A DNA stretch of 64,000 nucleotides from Limnephilus marmoratus (Eukaryota > Arthropoda > Insecta > Trichoptera > Limnephilidae), in contig OU862919.1 in the NCBI GenBank assembly GCA_917880885.1, positions 55,031,058 through 55,095,057 on the forward strand. Direction: 5' to 3'. The translations under genes and the position numbers were made by a program. Each line of letters begins with the position of its first letter. Position 1 is the stretch's first letter. The notes beneath the pieces are model-generated. The model was not told the DNA's origin. It did no database searches and saw only the letters and a program-made list of their open reading frames with translations. Below are positions 1 through 10,411 of the stretch, piece after piece.

Positions 1-1770
1 AGCAGGAAATTTTGCCATTAAAAAAGAGGCTTCACTTTAGGGTGGTCAACCATCCCTCACTTCACTGAATTTAGGCTATTTATTAATAGCGAAAAGGTAA
101 CTATTCTATCTACCTAGGTCCAACAGGTCTAATAGGTTAACATAGAATTTTATTCAACAAAATACAGAACAGACATTAAACCTAGAATGAGGAATATCTT
201 TCAGAGATATTTAACTTAGTTTAATTAAGTTTAAAAAAAAGATTTATAACAATGTAGAACCATAAGTATATGAGTAGTACTTGTGTATTAATGAATTAGT
301 TAGACCAAGATTGCAAAACTTGTCTACTAAAAGTGGTTAGATTAGGGTTTACATTTTTTAGAAATACCTATCCGTACAGGTGGTTACAATAGGGTTTACA
401 TAATAAGAAATACCTATGTTTCAAAATTAAAAAATTAGATCAGGTTTTACAATACCAAAGATATACCTGTCTACAAGTGGTAACAATGAGTATCAGTAGG
501 AACACAAAGACAAGCGAAACAGAATCTAGAATGTTTAGCTGAATGCATAGGGATTACAATTTAACAAAAAAAACCTAGCTAATAGTAGTGAACCACTATG
601 AAAAAATATATAGAGTACAAGCCATTTTAATAACTAAAACAGTGTACATAGTTTGCACAAGAAAAAGACTGAGATCACACCGTAGACGGAGATCCTTCAA
701 AATATTACTTCAAAAGTAAGCAAAAGGCAAAATTTCTTGAACAGACAATATGTATTGGTGATCGAATATATTGTGATAATCGACACTATCTAAATTGGTG
801 ATCAATCAAAACATTTGAATGACACTAGGTACAAAATTGTGTAGAGAAACACTGGTGTTTCAGCAGTGAGACTAATATAAATATTTTACTTATGACTATA
901 AGCTATACAAAAATACGCTCTCCTGTGCTAGAGGTAGAGTATTATATATTCCATGCTGGAATTACTTAATAGGAAAGTACGCCGAAGCAGTACTACCTTT
1001 GTTAGAAAGACATAACAATGTTGTTAATAAACTATGACTTAACATTATTCACTTTAAGGAAAGCTAAACCAAACTTAATTGTAACAAATACTAGCTAAAT
1101 ATAATCTATTTATTATATAATATAATCTATTTATGAAAATATACACATTTTGTATACCAGAAAGTTGCTCAAATCTCTGCTACACAAAGAACTACACTTA
1201 AGAATATATTTTGTTCTCTAGTTCCTTGGAGGATCTTTGGTTATAAGGCATGTCGGAGGGACGACAAAATGGAAAGAAAGCTCCACTGAACTAGAGAAAA
1301 AATGGATTTAGATTTAAAAGTAGGGAACATTACAAAATATCCGTTAACTGACGGAGTAGAGATGCGATACCAATGTGTGTGCGTGTGTGCATTGCAGTGA
1401 TAATACTGACAGAAATAATATAGACAGGGTGTCTACTAAAAAAACGAGAAATACTCATATCCAATCTAATTATATATATCACTTGAAAAAAAAAAATAAG
1501 TCATGTGAAGGAGAGAGAAAAAAAAAAATAATGACTTAAGGTTTGGGCGCCACTGATCATCAGATCAGATTCTAGTTGAACGAGGGTAAATAACCGTTTA
1601 TCATCAATAAACTAGAATATTGCGTTTACTCCGACCACATGCTTTGGAGGTACCAAACTCCAAGACACATAACCTGAACAAACACATAAAGAAACAAATG
1701 AAATGGAGTGGAAGGTTGGTAGTCTTACACACCACGACATTGGCTTCCTATAATGTACTTAAAGTAATAA
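1..1770. other. AT-rich stretch downstream of a gypsy pol; no gene seen
   Basis: No open frame of interest. It lies 3' of the minus-strand pol, so it should hold that element's 3' untranslated region and 3' LTR, but I could find no sequence matching the candidate 5' LTR at 6532-7139. Positions 1541-1552 read on the minus strand as TGGCGCCCAAAC, a typical Ty3/gypsy primer-binding site. That would belong to a different element running leftwards off the window. Otherwise nothing recognisable. Confidence 0.4.
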
Positions 1771-3348
1771 TTAGTCTAAACGAACGATATCCTTGACGTG
1801 AAAATTTCCTACTATTTTTCCTTTCATATCTGCCAAAGTATAAATTAAATCAGAGACTTTACCCTTTATGACATTGCGAACAAATCTAGGTGCCAATTTA
1901 TGAGAGAAATAATCTGGTCCACTGGATTGAACAAAATTTTTCCTCCAAATGACGTCTCCAACATCATAAATAACCGACTTACGACGCAAGTTGTAGTGTT
2001 GGGCATTCTTTTTAAAAGCTTGTAGTAATGCATTAGAAACTTGCTCATAAATTGGAGCTAACTCTTCCAATTTTTTAGCAAATTCACTTCTAGATTGTTC
2101 TAGGGTAGTGTCTGCGACACCAGAAGAAATATTTATTTCATGAAATTTTCCGTCAATGATTTGTTCTCTTCCGTGCATGAGGAAAAAAGGCGTGAAACCT
2201 GTTGCGAAATTAACCGTATTATTCAAGGCTGACTGAATCTGAGGCAGAAATCTGGACCAATTACGATGGTCAGACTCGGTCAAGATAGACAAGGCAGTCC
2301 CGATAGTTTGGTTATACCGCTCAACTACATTGTTTTGCGGGGTGTAATAAGCGTTATAAAAAGGCATGGGAACATTATAATCTGATAACAATTGTTTAAA
2401 TTCTTTTGAGACAAATTGTTTCCCGTTATCACATATAAAAGTTTGCGGAACACCGTGTACCAAGAAAATATATTGTTCTACATTTTTAACAATGCTTTTA
2501 GCAGTAGCATTTCTGAGCGGAAAAATCCAAGTATATTTCGAAAAAACGTCAACAACCGATAAAATGTACATAAATCCCGCGTAACTACGTGGAAGAGGAC
2601 CAACAAGGTCGATAGACAACATTTGCATCGGTCTGTTGACTAATTTTGGATTCGTAGAAATGCCAGCCGGCGCAGATGTATTTATTTTATGTGCCTTGCA
2701 CGTTTTACATTTATTAACAAACTTTTTGACATCATTATACATACCCGGCCAAAAATAACGGAGTTGAACTTTCTTATATGTTCTGAATACACCTGGGTGG
2801 CAAGAGCTAATAGACTCGTGTTCTTTACTTAAAATAGCGTTACGGTCCTTAAAAGGAACTACCAGCTTCCAAGCTGTATCCTCCTGTAGAGCGAAACGGG
2901 ACTTAGAGTGACGAAATAAACAATTATCCTTAATTTGAAAATTATTAAAACGTTGAGGATTATTTTTACAATTAGTAAATAAGTTATTGTACCAATTATC
3001 CGTGCTAGTAGGAAGGTTGTCAATGGCTCCAATAGTTAAATCGTCTTTACGCGAAAGAGCGTCGGGTACAGTGTTAAATTTACCCTTCCTGTGGACTACG
3101 TCAAAAGAAAATTGAGAAAGGCGGGTAGACCAACGTGCAAGTCTGCCTGTCGGATTTGATAAAGACACTAGCCATTGCAAACTGGAGTGGTCAGTTACTA
3201 CTGTGAAGTGAACTCCCTCTATGTAGGGCCTGAAGTGATTCACCGAATCTAACACCGCTAAGAGTTCGCGCTCCGTCACGCCGTAGTTTCGCTCGTGAAT
3301 GTTCAGACACCTAGAAAAAAAAAGAAACCGGGTGTTCTTCTCCTTCAA
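1771..3348 (-). CDS. pol: gypsy Pol, C-terminal part: RNase H and integrase
   Basis: 525-residue open frame. Residues about 10-100 are the end of the RNase H-like domain (TDHSSL and DALSR motifs). An HHCC zinc finger follows at about 177-221 (H..H..C-x2-C). The integrase core has its catalytic acidic residues in SIDLVGPLP (about 246), CDNGKQF (about 308) and NNVVERYNQ (about 344), fitting D,D-35-E. The C-terminal part resembles the integrase tail of gypsy elements. This frame should continue the reverse transcriptase frame that ends at 3311; the two overlap in different registers because of an A-run (T-run on the coding strand) at about 3315-3323. The first residues before FSRC are therefore out of frame and not part of the real protein. 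Confidence 0.85.
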   Translation of the reverse strand: MKEKNTRFLFFSRCLNIHERNYGVTERELLAVLDSVNHFRPYIEGVHFTVVTDHSSLQWLVSLSNPTGRLARWSTRLSQFSFDVVHRKGKFNTVPDALSRKDDLTIGAIDNLPTSTDNWYNNLFTNCKNNPQRFNNFQIKDNCLFRHSKSRFALQEDTAWKLVVPFKDRNAILSKEHESISSCHPGVFRTYKKVQLRYFWPGMYNDVKKFVNKCKTCKAHKINTSAPAGISTNPKLVNRPMQMLSIDLVGPLPRSYAGFMYILSVVDVFSKYTWIFPLRNATAKSIVKNVEQYIFLVHGVPQTFICDNGKQFVSKEFKQLLSDYNVPMPFYNAYYTPQNNVVERYNQTIGTALSILTESDHRNWSRFLPQIQSALNNTVNFATGFTPFFLMHGREQIIDGKFHEINISSGVADTTLEQSRSEFAKKLEELAPIYEQVSNALLQAFKKNAQHYNLRRKSVIYDVGDVIWRKNFVQSSGPDYFSHKLAPRFVRNVIKGKVSDLIYTLADMKGKIVGNFHVKDIVRLD

Positions 3349-4855
3349 AGACCTGTGTGAGCACGCCGCCTATCCCAACGTTGCTCGCGTCACAGTGTAT
3401 GGTAAATGGAAGTGAAAAATCAGGACAATTGATAACCGGCGCGGAAGTTAATGCCTTTTTTAATTTTTTAAAAGAGTCTTCAGCCTCTGAAGACCAAGAA
3501 AAATTACTCACCCCCTTTCTTGAGCCAGTGAGTCTTGTTAAAGGGGCCGCTATTGTGGAAAAATTCTTGATGAAACGTCTATAATATCCACAAAGTCCAA
3601 TAAATGCTTTTAACTGTTTAGAATTCTTAGGAGTGGGGTAAGTTCGAATAGACTCTAGCTTGACTGGATCTGTGCGAAGACCCTTTGCATCAACAATATA
3701 ACCCAGATACTTCAACTCGTCCTTACAAAACTCACATTTTTTGAGATTAATTGTTAAACCTGCTTCTTTAATACGTGTGAAAACTTTATTTAACAATTCT
3801 AAATGTGACTCAAAATCTTCTGAAATAATAATTAAATCATCCAGGTAGCAGAAAACGTTTTCATCGAACTCTGGACCAAAAAGAGCATCAACAAGACGCT
3901 GTAATTCACTAGGTGCATTTTTCAGACCAAATGGCATCCTAACAAATTCAAAAAGTCCATGACCTGGTACAACAAAAGCCGTTTTAGAACAAGAGTCCTT
4001 ATGTAAAGGTATCTGCCAAAAACTTTTCGATAAATCAATAGAGGTTATAAAGCGTGCACCACGTAGCTTGTCTAAAATGCGCGAAATATACGGCAAGGGG
4101 TACGAATCCCTTGTCGTGACGCTGTTAAGTTTCCTAGAGTCCAAGCAGAACCTTGCAGAACCATCCTTCTTAGGCACGATCAAAACCGGATTCGACCAAG
4201 CCGAACGCGAACGGCGAACAACACCTAAATCTAACATTTCCTTAAGTTGTGATTCAAGTTGTTGCTGACGAGTTTGAGACAAAGGGTAATACCGTTGCTT
4301 AATGGGATCTCCTGTTGTATTAATTTTATGCTGCACTAAATGAGTACGACCCAGTCCACATTTTTCAAACGAAATTGACTTAAATTTATCAATTACATTA
4401 TTTAGCCTATGATTGTCTTGAGGGGACAGTAGGGAAGCTGATGTGATCTTGCGAATTTCACTTAAAGTATTCTCAACATCACGTCCACTGTTGGCCTTTG
4501 AAAACAATTGAGGAGCGATGTCAAATTGTTTCCAAAAGTCGACTCCCAAAACAATCACGGGAGAAAGAGACGGAATTACAAAAAAAATTATATATTTCTT
4601 AATACTATTAAAAGTAACTAGTACCCGCATAGTACCAATTACATCTTGATGTTTACCATCCGCGGTGGTAACGTAAGAATCAAGCTTATCTAACTTAAAA
4701 CCTAAACTTAAGAAAAACCTATACAGTGAACCACCAAAACAACTCACACTAGCTCCGCTATCCAAAAGAGCTGAAAAAACTAAATTGTTAATTGCAATAT
4801 TAACATGAGGTCTAATATCTTGACCGCTGGTCATCATCGGCATGAATGCGTCCAT
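3311..4855 (-). CDS. pol: gypsy Pol, N-terminal part: protease and reverse transcriptase
   Basis: 514-residue open frame. An aspartic protease motif LLDSGASVSC lies near residues 30-40. The reverse transcriptase follows, with VPKKDGSARFCLD, IDLSKSFWQIPL, FGLKNAPSELQR and the catalytic YLDDLIII box near residue 335, then the start of RNase H (HCDASNVGIGG). The frame ends early at a stop just after HPVS because the homopolymer is one base too long, and the rest of RNase H and the integrase continue in 1771-3348. Upstream of the ATG the same frame stays open to the gag stop, so translation probably enters by -1 frameshifting at 4945-4951 rather than at this ATG. Confidence 0.85.
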   Translation of the reverse strand: MDAFMPMMTSGQDIRPHVNIAINNLVFSALLDSGASVSCFGGSLYRFFLSLGFKLDKLDSYVTTADGKHQDVIGTMRVLVTFNSIKKYIIFFVIPSLSPVIVLGVDFWKQFDIAPQLFSKANSGRDVENTLSEIRKITSASLLSPQDNHRLNNVIDKFKSISFEKCGLGRTHLVQHKINTTGDPIKQRYYPLSQTRQQQLESQLKEMLDLGVVRRSRSAWSNPVLIVPKKDGSARFCLDSRKLNSVTTRDSYPLPYISRILDKLRGARFITSIDLSKSFWQIPLHKDSCSKTAFVVPGHGLFEFVRMPFGLKNAPSELQRLVDALFGPEFDENVFCYLDDLIIISEDFESHLELLNKVFTRIKEAGLTINLKKCEFCKDELKYLGYIVDAKGLRTDPVKLESIRTYPTPKNSKQLKAFIGLCGYYRRFIKNFSTIAAPLTRLTGSRKGVSNFSWSSEAEDSFKKLKKALTSAPVINCPDFSLPFTIHCDASNVGIGGVLTQVFEGEEHPVSFFF

Positions 4856-4941
4856 GTCATGGTCGATGGGACTGGTACTCGAGTTTGAAACTATCGGTGG
4901 TCTCCTAGCATCCTCGCTAGCAGAATGTGGGGGACCCCCGT

Positions 4942-5904
4942 CTAGTTTTTTGAATTATGTCGTTCAGGATTAGCTTGTCGCTTGGTATGATTCTTCTGAG
5001 AATCAAACTTCCATTTTCTACAAAACGGCTTGGAATGACCTTTTATATTACAATAAGCGCAAAGTAATTTATTTCTATAAAATTGTGCAGAAGGTGAAGA
5101 AGAAGAGGAAGAAGGTGCAGCATTATTATTCAACGGAACGGATGACGGTTTATTCTTGTCTTTGACCGAATTTGCTTCATCGTCGGAAATAGCTAAACTT
5201 TTTTCAAATCGCTTACAAACACTAATTAAGGAATTTAAATTTTTATCCTCAAAATAAGCAATAACAAGAGCATATTTCGGCAATAGGCTATTGCACACTA
5301 AATCCACAATTTGTTCTTCCGGAAGTTGAACGTTTAATCTTAAATTAGCTAATTGCACGTCTTCAACATAATCAACTACGCTTTGATTATACTTCTGTTT
5401 CATAGAGAAGAGAGCTTTTAAAGCTTCGGTTTGGTTAGCGATTGGATCAAAACGAGATAAAATTAGTTTTTTCAGTTCTAGCCAAGTTAAATTATCTTTA
5501 TAAATGGTACGATACCATAGCAATGCTCTTCCCTCCAAAAGGTCAGCAAACGAAGTGACAACAAGCGGCAACTCAATACGACGACACCTAGATAACTCCT
5601 CCACACGTTGTATAAAGTCACGGATGTCTGAAGATCCGTTAAACTTAACACCCCAGCTATGTACGGAAGGATTTGTAGTTATATTCTGATAATAATTATT
5701 AGTTATGTTGGTATTTGTATTAGGACTTTCATCACTGCTTGTTTCTTGTTGAGAAGAAGTACCACTAGATTGTTTAAGGTTCCTGTTGTAAATTCGCGCT
5801 TGCTCTCTCATGGCGGACAAAGTGGGTTCTGGAGTAATATTAACGTCAGAAAGCATCTGAATCATTTCCTCTTTTGAGGCCCCGTTGATGTTAGACAACG
5901 ACAT
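4942..5904 (-). CDS. gag: gypsy Gag (element 1)
   Basis: 320 residues. The middle part (about 85-245) matches the retrotransposon Gag capsid type: WGVKFNGSSDIRDFIQRVEEL, then WYR, then a W-x-ELK-LLxRF-like segment. The C-terminal part has one CCHC zinc knuckle, CAYCNIKGHSKPFC (C-x2-C-x4-H-x4-C), near residues 283-296, followed by a basic tail. The N-terminal 80 residues are rich in Ser, Thr, Asn and Gln. It would package element RNA into particles in the cytoplasm. The frame is uninterrupted, in contrast to the broken pol downstream. Confidence 0.85.
   Translation of the reverse strand: MSLSNINGASKEEMIQMLSDVNITPEPTLSAMREQARIYNRNLKQSSGTSSQQETSSDESPNTNTNITNNYYQNITTNPSVHSWGVKFNGSSDIRDFIQRVEELSRCRRIELPLVVTSFADLLEGRALLWYRTIYKDNLTWLELKKLILSRFDPIANQTEALKALFSMKQKYNQSVVDYVEDVQLANLRLNVQLPEEQIVDLVCNSLLPKYALVIAYFEDKNLNSLISVCKRFEKSLAISDDEANSVKDKNKPSSVPLNNNAAPSSSSSSPSAQFYRNKLLCAYCNIKGHSKPFCRKWKFDSQKNHTKRQANPERHNSKN
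4945..4951 (-). promoter_or_regulatory. gag-pol -1 frameshift heptamer AAAAAAC (element 1)
   Basis: On the minus strand the last gag codons are in register as A AAA AAC immediately before the TAG stop. This is the canonical X XXY YYZ slippery form. A -1 slip enters a frame that is open through to the protease. A short GGGGGTCCCCC palindrome lies just downstream. Site and register are read directly; function is inferred. Confidence 0.7.
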
Positions 5905-6517
5905 TTTGTCAAATGGAATTTATTTATGTAAAAAAAACGAAGAAAAAATTCCAAATGATTCCATATAAAATAGTTAATATTTATGAAATAAACCGAATAA
6001 CACTATATTAAGTCCGGAAAATTGTTTATAAAGTTATTACGATAACACAATCGAAGTATAATAATGACATCCGACACATGTCAACAAAAATCGCTCTCAG
6101 CTGATCTGTAATAACAACTGACATAACCATAGACAAACTTGCCAGCCTACAAAAATGTCCCGAAAATATTATCCGAAAAAAAAGAACGAAGCTGTTCTAG
6201 TAGGTATATTTATGTTTACGTTACACAAAATTTGAGAGCGAACGAAGCTCAACCGGAAACCAATACAATTTAAAGCAAAGCAAAAAAATGACATAATAAT
6301 ATGCACAAAATTTCAAACTACCGCGAAATATTTCATATAATCCATTATAACATTTATAACGCATCTACACACACACACTGGTACCATTATAACAGTATGA
6401 AGATATTAATGAATAATACATATCCAACCTTGAAAATTCGGAAAAAGAAGCAGAAACTTAAAACATAACAGACCGTTAGAATATACGGGCACCAAAAGCA
6501 GAATATTCAACTTAAAA

Positions 6518-6531
6518 CGTTGGGAGCGCCA
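6518..6531 (-). promoter_or_regulatory. candidate primer-binding site (element 1)
   Basis: The minus strand reads TGGCGCTCCCAACG, similar to gypsy-type tRNA primer sites. The site at 57950 in the related plus-strand element reads TGACGTTCCCAACGTGAG, sharing the TCCCAACG core. It lies upstream of gag as expected. The matching tRNA was not determined. Confidence 0.5.
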
Positions 6532-7139
6532 AATATAAGGTTATCTCTCTCTCTCTCAGGTTATGTGGGTCCTAGCGATCCGTAATGTAGGAAGGTTCTG
6601 CTTTTTTTTGTTCCAGAATAAAAAAAAACAAGAATGTTTGGGAATAAACGAAAACAGGTTTCTACTTGTGAGGTTAAATTGGTTTCAGTAATAAAAGAGT
6701 TCATTTCCAAAACAACCAAAGCCCAGTATAATTTTATAAAGAACATAACAATGTTGCCCTTTTGAGGGGCCGGGTTTCACATCCCCAAAAACATAACAGA
6801 TTCTGAAACATAACAGATTCATAACAGATTTGACAGGAATATAATTAAGCAGAAAGAAATATCGTACCTGCGGACCATGGATCTTTATCTAATTCTACAC
6901 TGACACGAACTCTTAATTTACTTGAATATAGCGCGTTGATGAACCGCGGGCCATATTCTCTCGCAATCTCCAGGATGGGAACCAGGAAAGACCCCCAGGA
7001 AGGCCAGAGAATGAGGACTCCCCGCTAGGGAGTAGTATCCAAGATCAGCACCAGTGCTCCGGTTGAGCCCACCGGATGAAACACGATTTCCGTCAGCACA
7101 CCTCATCAGGAAATGAACGCCGAGTGACCATCCGTCACA
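6532..7139 (-). repeat. candidate 5' LTR of element 1
   Basis: The stretch upstream of the primer site. On the minus strand it would start TGTGACGGATGG, a common gypsy LTR start, but it does not end in CA and no matching 3' copy was found at 1-1770. A small open frame inside (6918-7106) is probably incidental. Confidence 0.3.
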
Positions 7140-9044
7140 AATATGAGCTGCAATAACCGTACCAGGTCATAAGGACTCTCCCTCGCAAAGCTTTTCAATA
7201 TGCCAGTCGCGATTATGTAGGTAATTTACAATACCGTTATTTCGCGGATAAATATCGGTCCCAATGGCGGCGACCAATCACATTAGAAACAGCGTTCCGA
7301 TCACATCAGAAAGAAGCGTTTGCAAAATGTACATCGCCCGGCTCGCGATTAAAATCGTTTAAAACAATTTGTAACGAAGAGATTATCCCATTTTTTAAAT
7401 CCAAAACTATCACTAAAGTGACAAGTCGAATCAACACCGGCTTCCCGTACGGTGCCAATTCAAAAAGTAAAAACCAGAGAGAAAAAAAAGTGTTGCCAAT
7501 CCATTCCGTGCTGTTCAAATTATCAGGTTAGTGGTCAGGTAAATAATTATATCACAAATTGATAATTATTTACGTGACAATTGGTCAATTTTTGTAAGTC
7601 TCAGCTCAGCTTCGCGCAGCTCCGCGCAGCTCCGCTTCTATGGAAATGCAGCCTTACAAGATTCACCGGCATTTATTCGATAAATAAAAAAAATTGAATT
7701 TCGAATAGATGTCTTTAAAAAGATAAATAAAGATACTTCTGTAAATAAACAGTTCCGAAAGATGGAAGATTTTGTTTCCCAAATAAACTAAATTAAAAAA
7801 ATAGTAAGTCTTTCTTTTCAAGGCACTGGTTTTGAGTGTCGGGACAAAATCTTGCGACAAGTGCAACAAATTCTGTGCGCAATTATCGGTAATCCCCAAA
7901 GATATTGAAATATAAATAGATGTGCTATCTGTAGTTTTCACTATGTGGGACTGCGCTTCCGGGTGTCGCCAATATTGTTTACCAATTAACAAATAAACTA
8001 AATGAACGAATAATTAACGAATAAACCAAACGAACGTTAAACTAAATGAACGAATTCTTTCCGCTTTCAAACAATATTGTTAACCAATACTAATGCACAT
8101 CTTCAAAAAATTAACGAAATGAACAAATTATTTTTGTATGCAAACTACTCTAATTAGGGCGTAGTCCGCTGACAGTTGCGCGGACACCATAGCATATCTC
8201 TTTTGTATTTGAATATCTTTGGTAATCCCACTATTGTCAAGTGGGATTCTTTCGGACATAATATTTAGCAGTCCATTTTGAACAATTATTCATAAATTAA
8301 AGTCCCACGAACCAAAAAACCACGAAAATGCTAAGAATAACTAATCTGGAGCAGCCAATTCTTAATAAAAGTAATGGCTGAAAAGACTTTGTGATTTTGA
8401 GACTACTTGAAATTTGGATGAGCACTGATTTACATTGAATATTTTAATAAACAAACGAATCGCTAAAGCTAAATTTCAAATTTTATATCGTCCAATATCT
8501 ACCAGACAATTATCGACAGATAACGATAATGAAGGACATTCAATTACGATGTTTGATTTGAAGAGAAGAAACAAATTTTTCGACCTATGGAACGCAGGTA
8601 ATTTAAAAAAAACAAATATTTAAACAGTAAAAACCTTAGAAATTTATCAAAATAGGAATCGCGAGTAATCTGGGCGCATTTTATCCTTTAAAAAATGACT
8701 GCTGTACCTTAAGAGGGCATTACCAGAGAAAACCGGAAATACGTCATTTTCAAAAAAGATTTTAGACGTATTGACTCTTTTCTACAAAAAATTATAAATG
8801 GATTTCGAAAGATTGTTCTTTTATCTAGCATTCGCATGTAATAAATTTTGAGAATTTTTTTAAAATTTTTAGTATAATAAGGTTATTCCATAGGCCTTTG
8901 TTTTTAATTGTTTGTCTAGCTTGTAGTTTATTTTAGATTTTAGAAATGTATTTTAAGTTTGCACAGCGCCCTTGAGGTGATTTTTCACAAAAACGGCGCT
9001 ATATAAATCATCCAAGTATTATTATTATTATTTTCTAACCCAAT
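7140..9044. other. AT-rich region without a convincing gene
   Basis: Mostly AT-rich spacer. Positions 8880-9035 look like the 3' tail of a LINE: GGCGCTATATAAATCA followed by an ATT microsatellite at 9018-9030. A short GCGCAGCTCC duplication lies at about 7612-7635. A possible first exon at 8435-8597 is listed separately. Nothing else recognised. Confidence 0.4.
8435..8597 (+). CDS. possible first coding exon, unidentified
   Basis: An ATG frame that reads into GCAG followed by GTAATT, a good 5' splice site at about 8597. The N-terminus is rich in Lys, Arg, Ile and Ser without acidic residues (MNILINKRIAKAKFQILYR, then ISTRQLS), which resembles a mitochondrial targeting peptide. I found no second exon in the window and do not recognise the protein. 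It may be chance. Confidence 0.2.
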
Positions 9045-9300
9045 TTGCATGTTGTACATTTTACCACTCTCATCCGGAACATTTGCTGACTCATGGAAAA
9101 TTTCATTTATTTGATCCATTTTTAGGTCCGGAAACAAGTCAAATATTGGAAATTACAGACCAATATCAATAATATGTTTTGTTTTGGAAAACGCTATTAG
9201 CATGTATATTCCAACCATGAAATGTAAGCCAAATACCTATCCAAAATGGTACTCCAAACAACTTATTAATCTACTTGTCACCAAAAAACTTAAACATAAA
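9045..9300 (+). mobile_element. LINE relic, reverse transcriptase start and linker segments
   Basis: Plus-strand translation shows ADSWKISF, then SGNKSNIGNYRPISII (start of a Jockey/CR1-like reverse transcriptase), followed by YPKWYSKQLINLL and KKLKHK. The latter normally precede the reverse transcriptase in the linker after the endonuclease. The order is therefore scrambled, and at least two LINE pieces are joined near 9205. The linker part continues at 10412 after an inserted element. Confidence 0.6.
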
Positions 9301-10411
9301 CAGCCTTACTAAAAAAAAACCACAGCGCGACTGATTAACTGTGTTATTGCAATAACATAAATAAACCCCGTATACACTAAAACAAGTTTTATTACCAATA
9401 ACATTTCTTACGTGGTCACGCTGTTAAAATGCATTTAAGATCTGACAACGTTGTATATGGTTTTAATTTCCTAGGAAACAATGCTGTTTTAATTCTTCTC
9501 CGCTAGGGGAATTATTGGCGCGCCTGTGCATATCGGCCCGCGATGACAAAACAGTTCGGTGTGTTTATGGCGGGATATGGAAAATTTTGTTAGTGCCTAA
9601 ATGTTGTGATTTTAATAAATAATTTCTATTGTAGTGACGAATTTACTCTTCTGTTCACATAATTAATATATTTACCATATTATTTGTGTGGTTTACATCA
9701 GTTCAATCAAGTTATTGTACAAACGCCGTACTTTCAAAGTTGAACTGTCAGAATATTGTTTTATAGGTTACTTAAAAGATAAAATTTACATTTTAAGATC
9801 TTTATTTTAAGAGAATTTCTTAAAAGTGATATTTTTTTATAATATTAATATCTAAAACATGTGTTGGTAAACGTATCAAAGAAATTAACGTCTTTGGAGA
9901 TGCAAGAAATCTTTTTTAAATGTCGGTATTTTTCTAAGTTATTTTTTTGGCAATAAAAAAAATTTGAAATTTTTTATTATTTTTTTATTGTATGCACGAC
10001 GAAAAAGTTTAGATTTTTTTTAATTTCTCTATATTTTGGTCAAAAATGTTTTGGGAGGAAATTTTTTTCCATTTTTTTCCGAGTTTGAATCTTAAAATAT
10101 GGCAGTTTTTGAAAACTAAAGTGTATTACAAATACACAAATCTAAAAGGTAATTTTATCTAGTTTTCATAAATGGTATTTGTTTTTACAACGCCTTCAAA
10201 AATAAGAAATATATAGAACATTCAAAATACTTTAGAAAAATTCCAAACAACGTTCTGTCATCATTAATAAAACAGAGATAAACTACCCTCTCAGGCCGTG
10301 TAAACCAAGTGTATTTTTTTCCAGGAACAATTTTTTAATTAGTAATGTTTTCAGATCCGCGGCCATTTTGTCAATGAATAAAATTTTCACTGGGTTTTTT
10401 AGTAAGGCTGA
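9301..10411. mobile_element. non-autonomous DNA element inserted in a LINE
   Basis: It starts CAGCCTTACTAAAAAA and ends TTTTTTAGTAAGGCTG, terminal inverted repeats of about 16 bp. It separates two halves of one LINE linker (KKLKHK before; LKEYKLFQKYSDY after). Length is 1.1 kb with no transposase frame. A few A bases flank both sides, but the target duplication is not clear. Family unassigned. Confidence 0.6.

Larger units (their letters stand above)
1771..7139 (-). mobile_element. Ty3/gypsy LTR retrotransposon (element 1), decayed
   Basis: Gag, protease, reverse transcriptase, RNase H and integrase occur in that order on the minus strand, the order of Ty3/gypsy (Metaviridae) elements. A candidate primer-binding site lies at 6518-6531, 614 nt before the gag start. 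The element is related to the plus-strand element at the right end of the window: same gag type, same pol layout, shared motif spacing. Pol is broken by one extra base in a homopolymer. The right end (7139) is only a guess from a TGTGACGG start, and no 3' LTR was found, so the outer limits are uncertain. Confidence 0.8.

Noticed and set aside
1008..6755. ACATAACAATGTTG present at both 1008 and 6742, considered as LTR edges of element 1
   Set aside because: Similarity stops after about 14 bases, so it is not an LTR pair.
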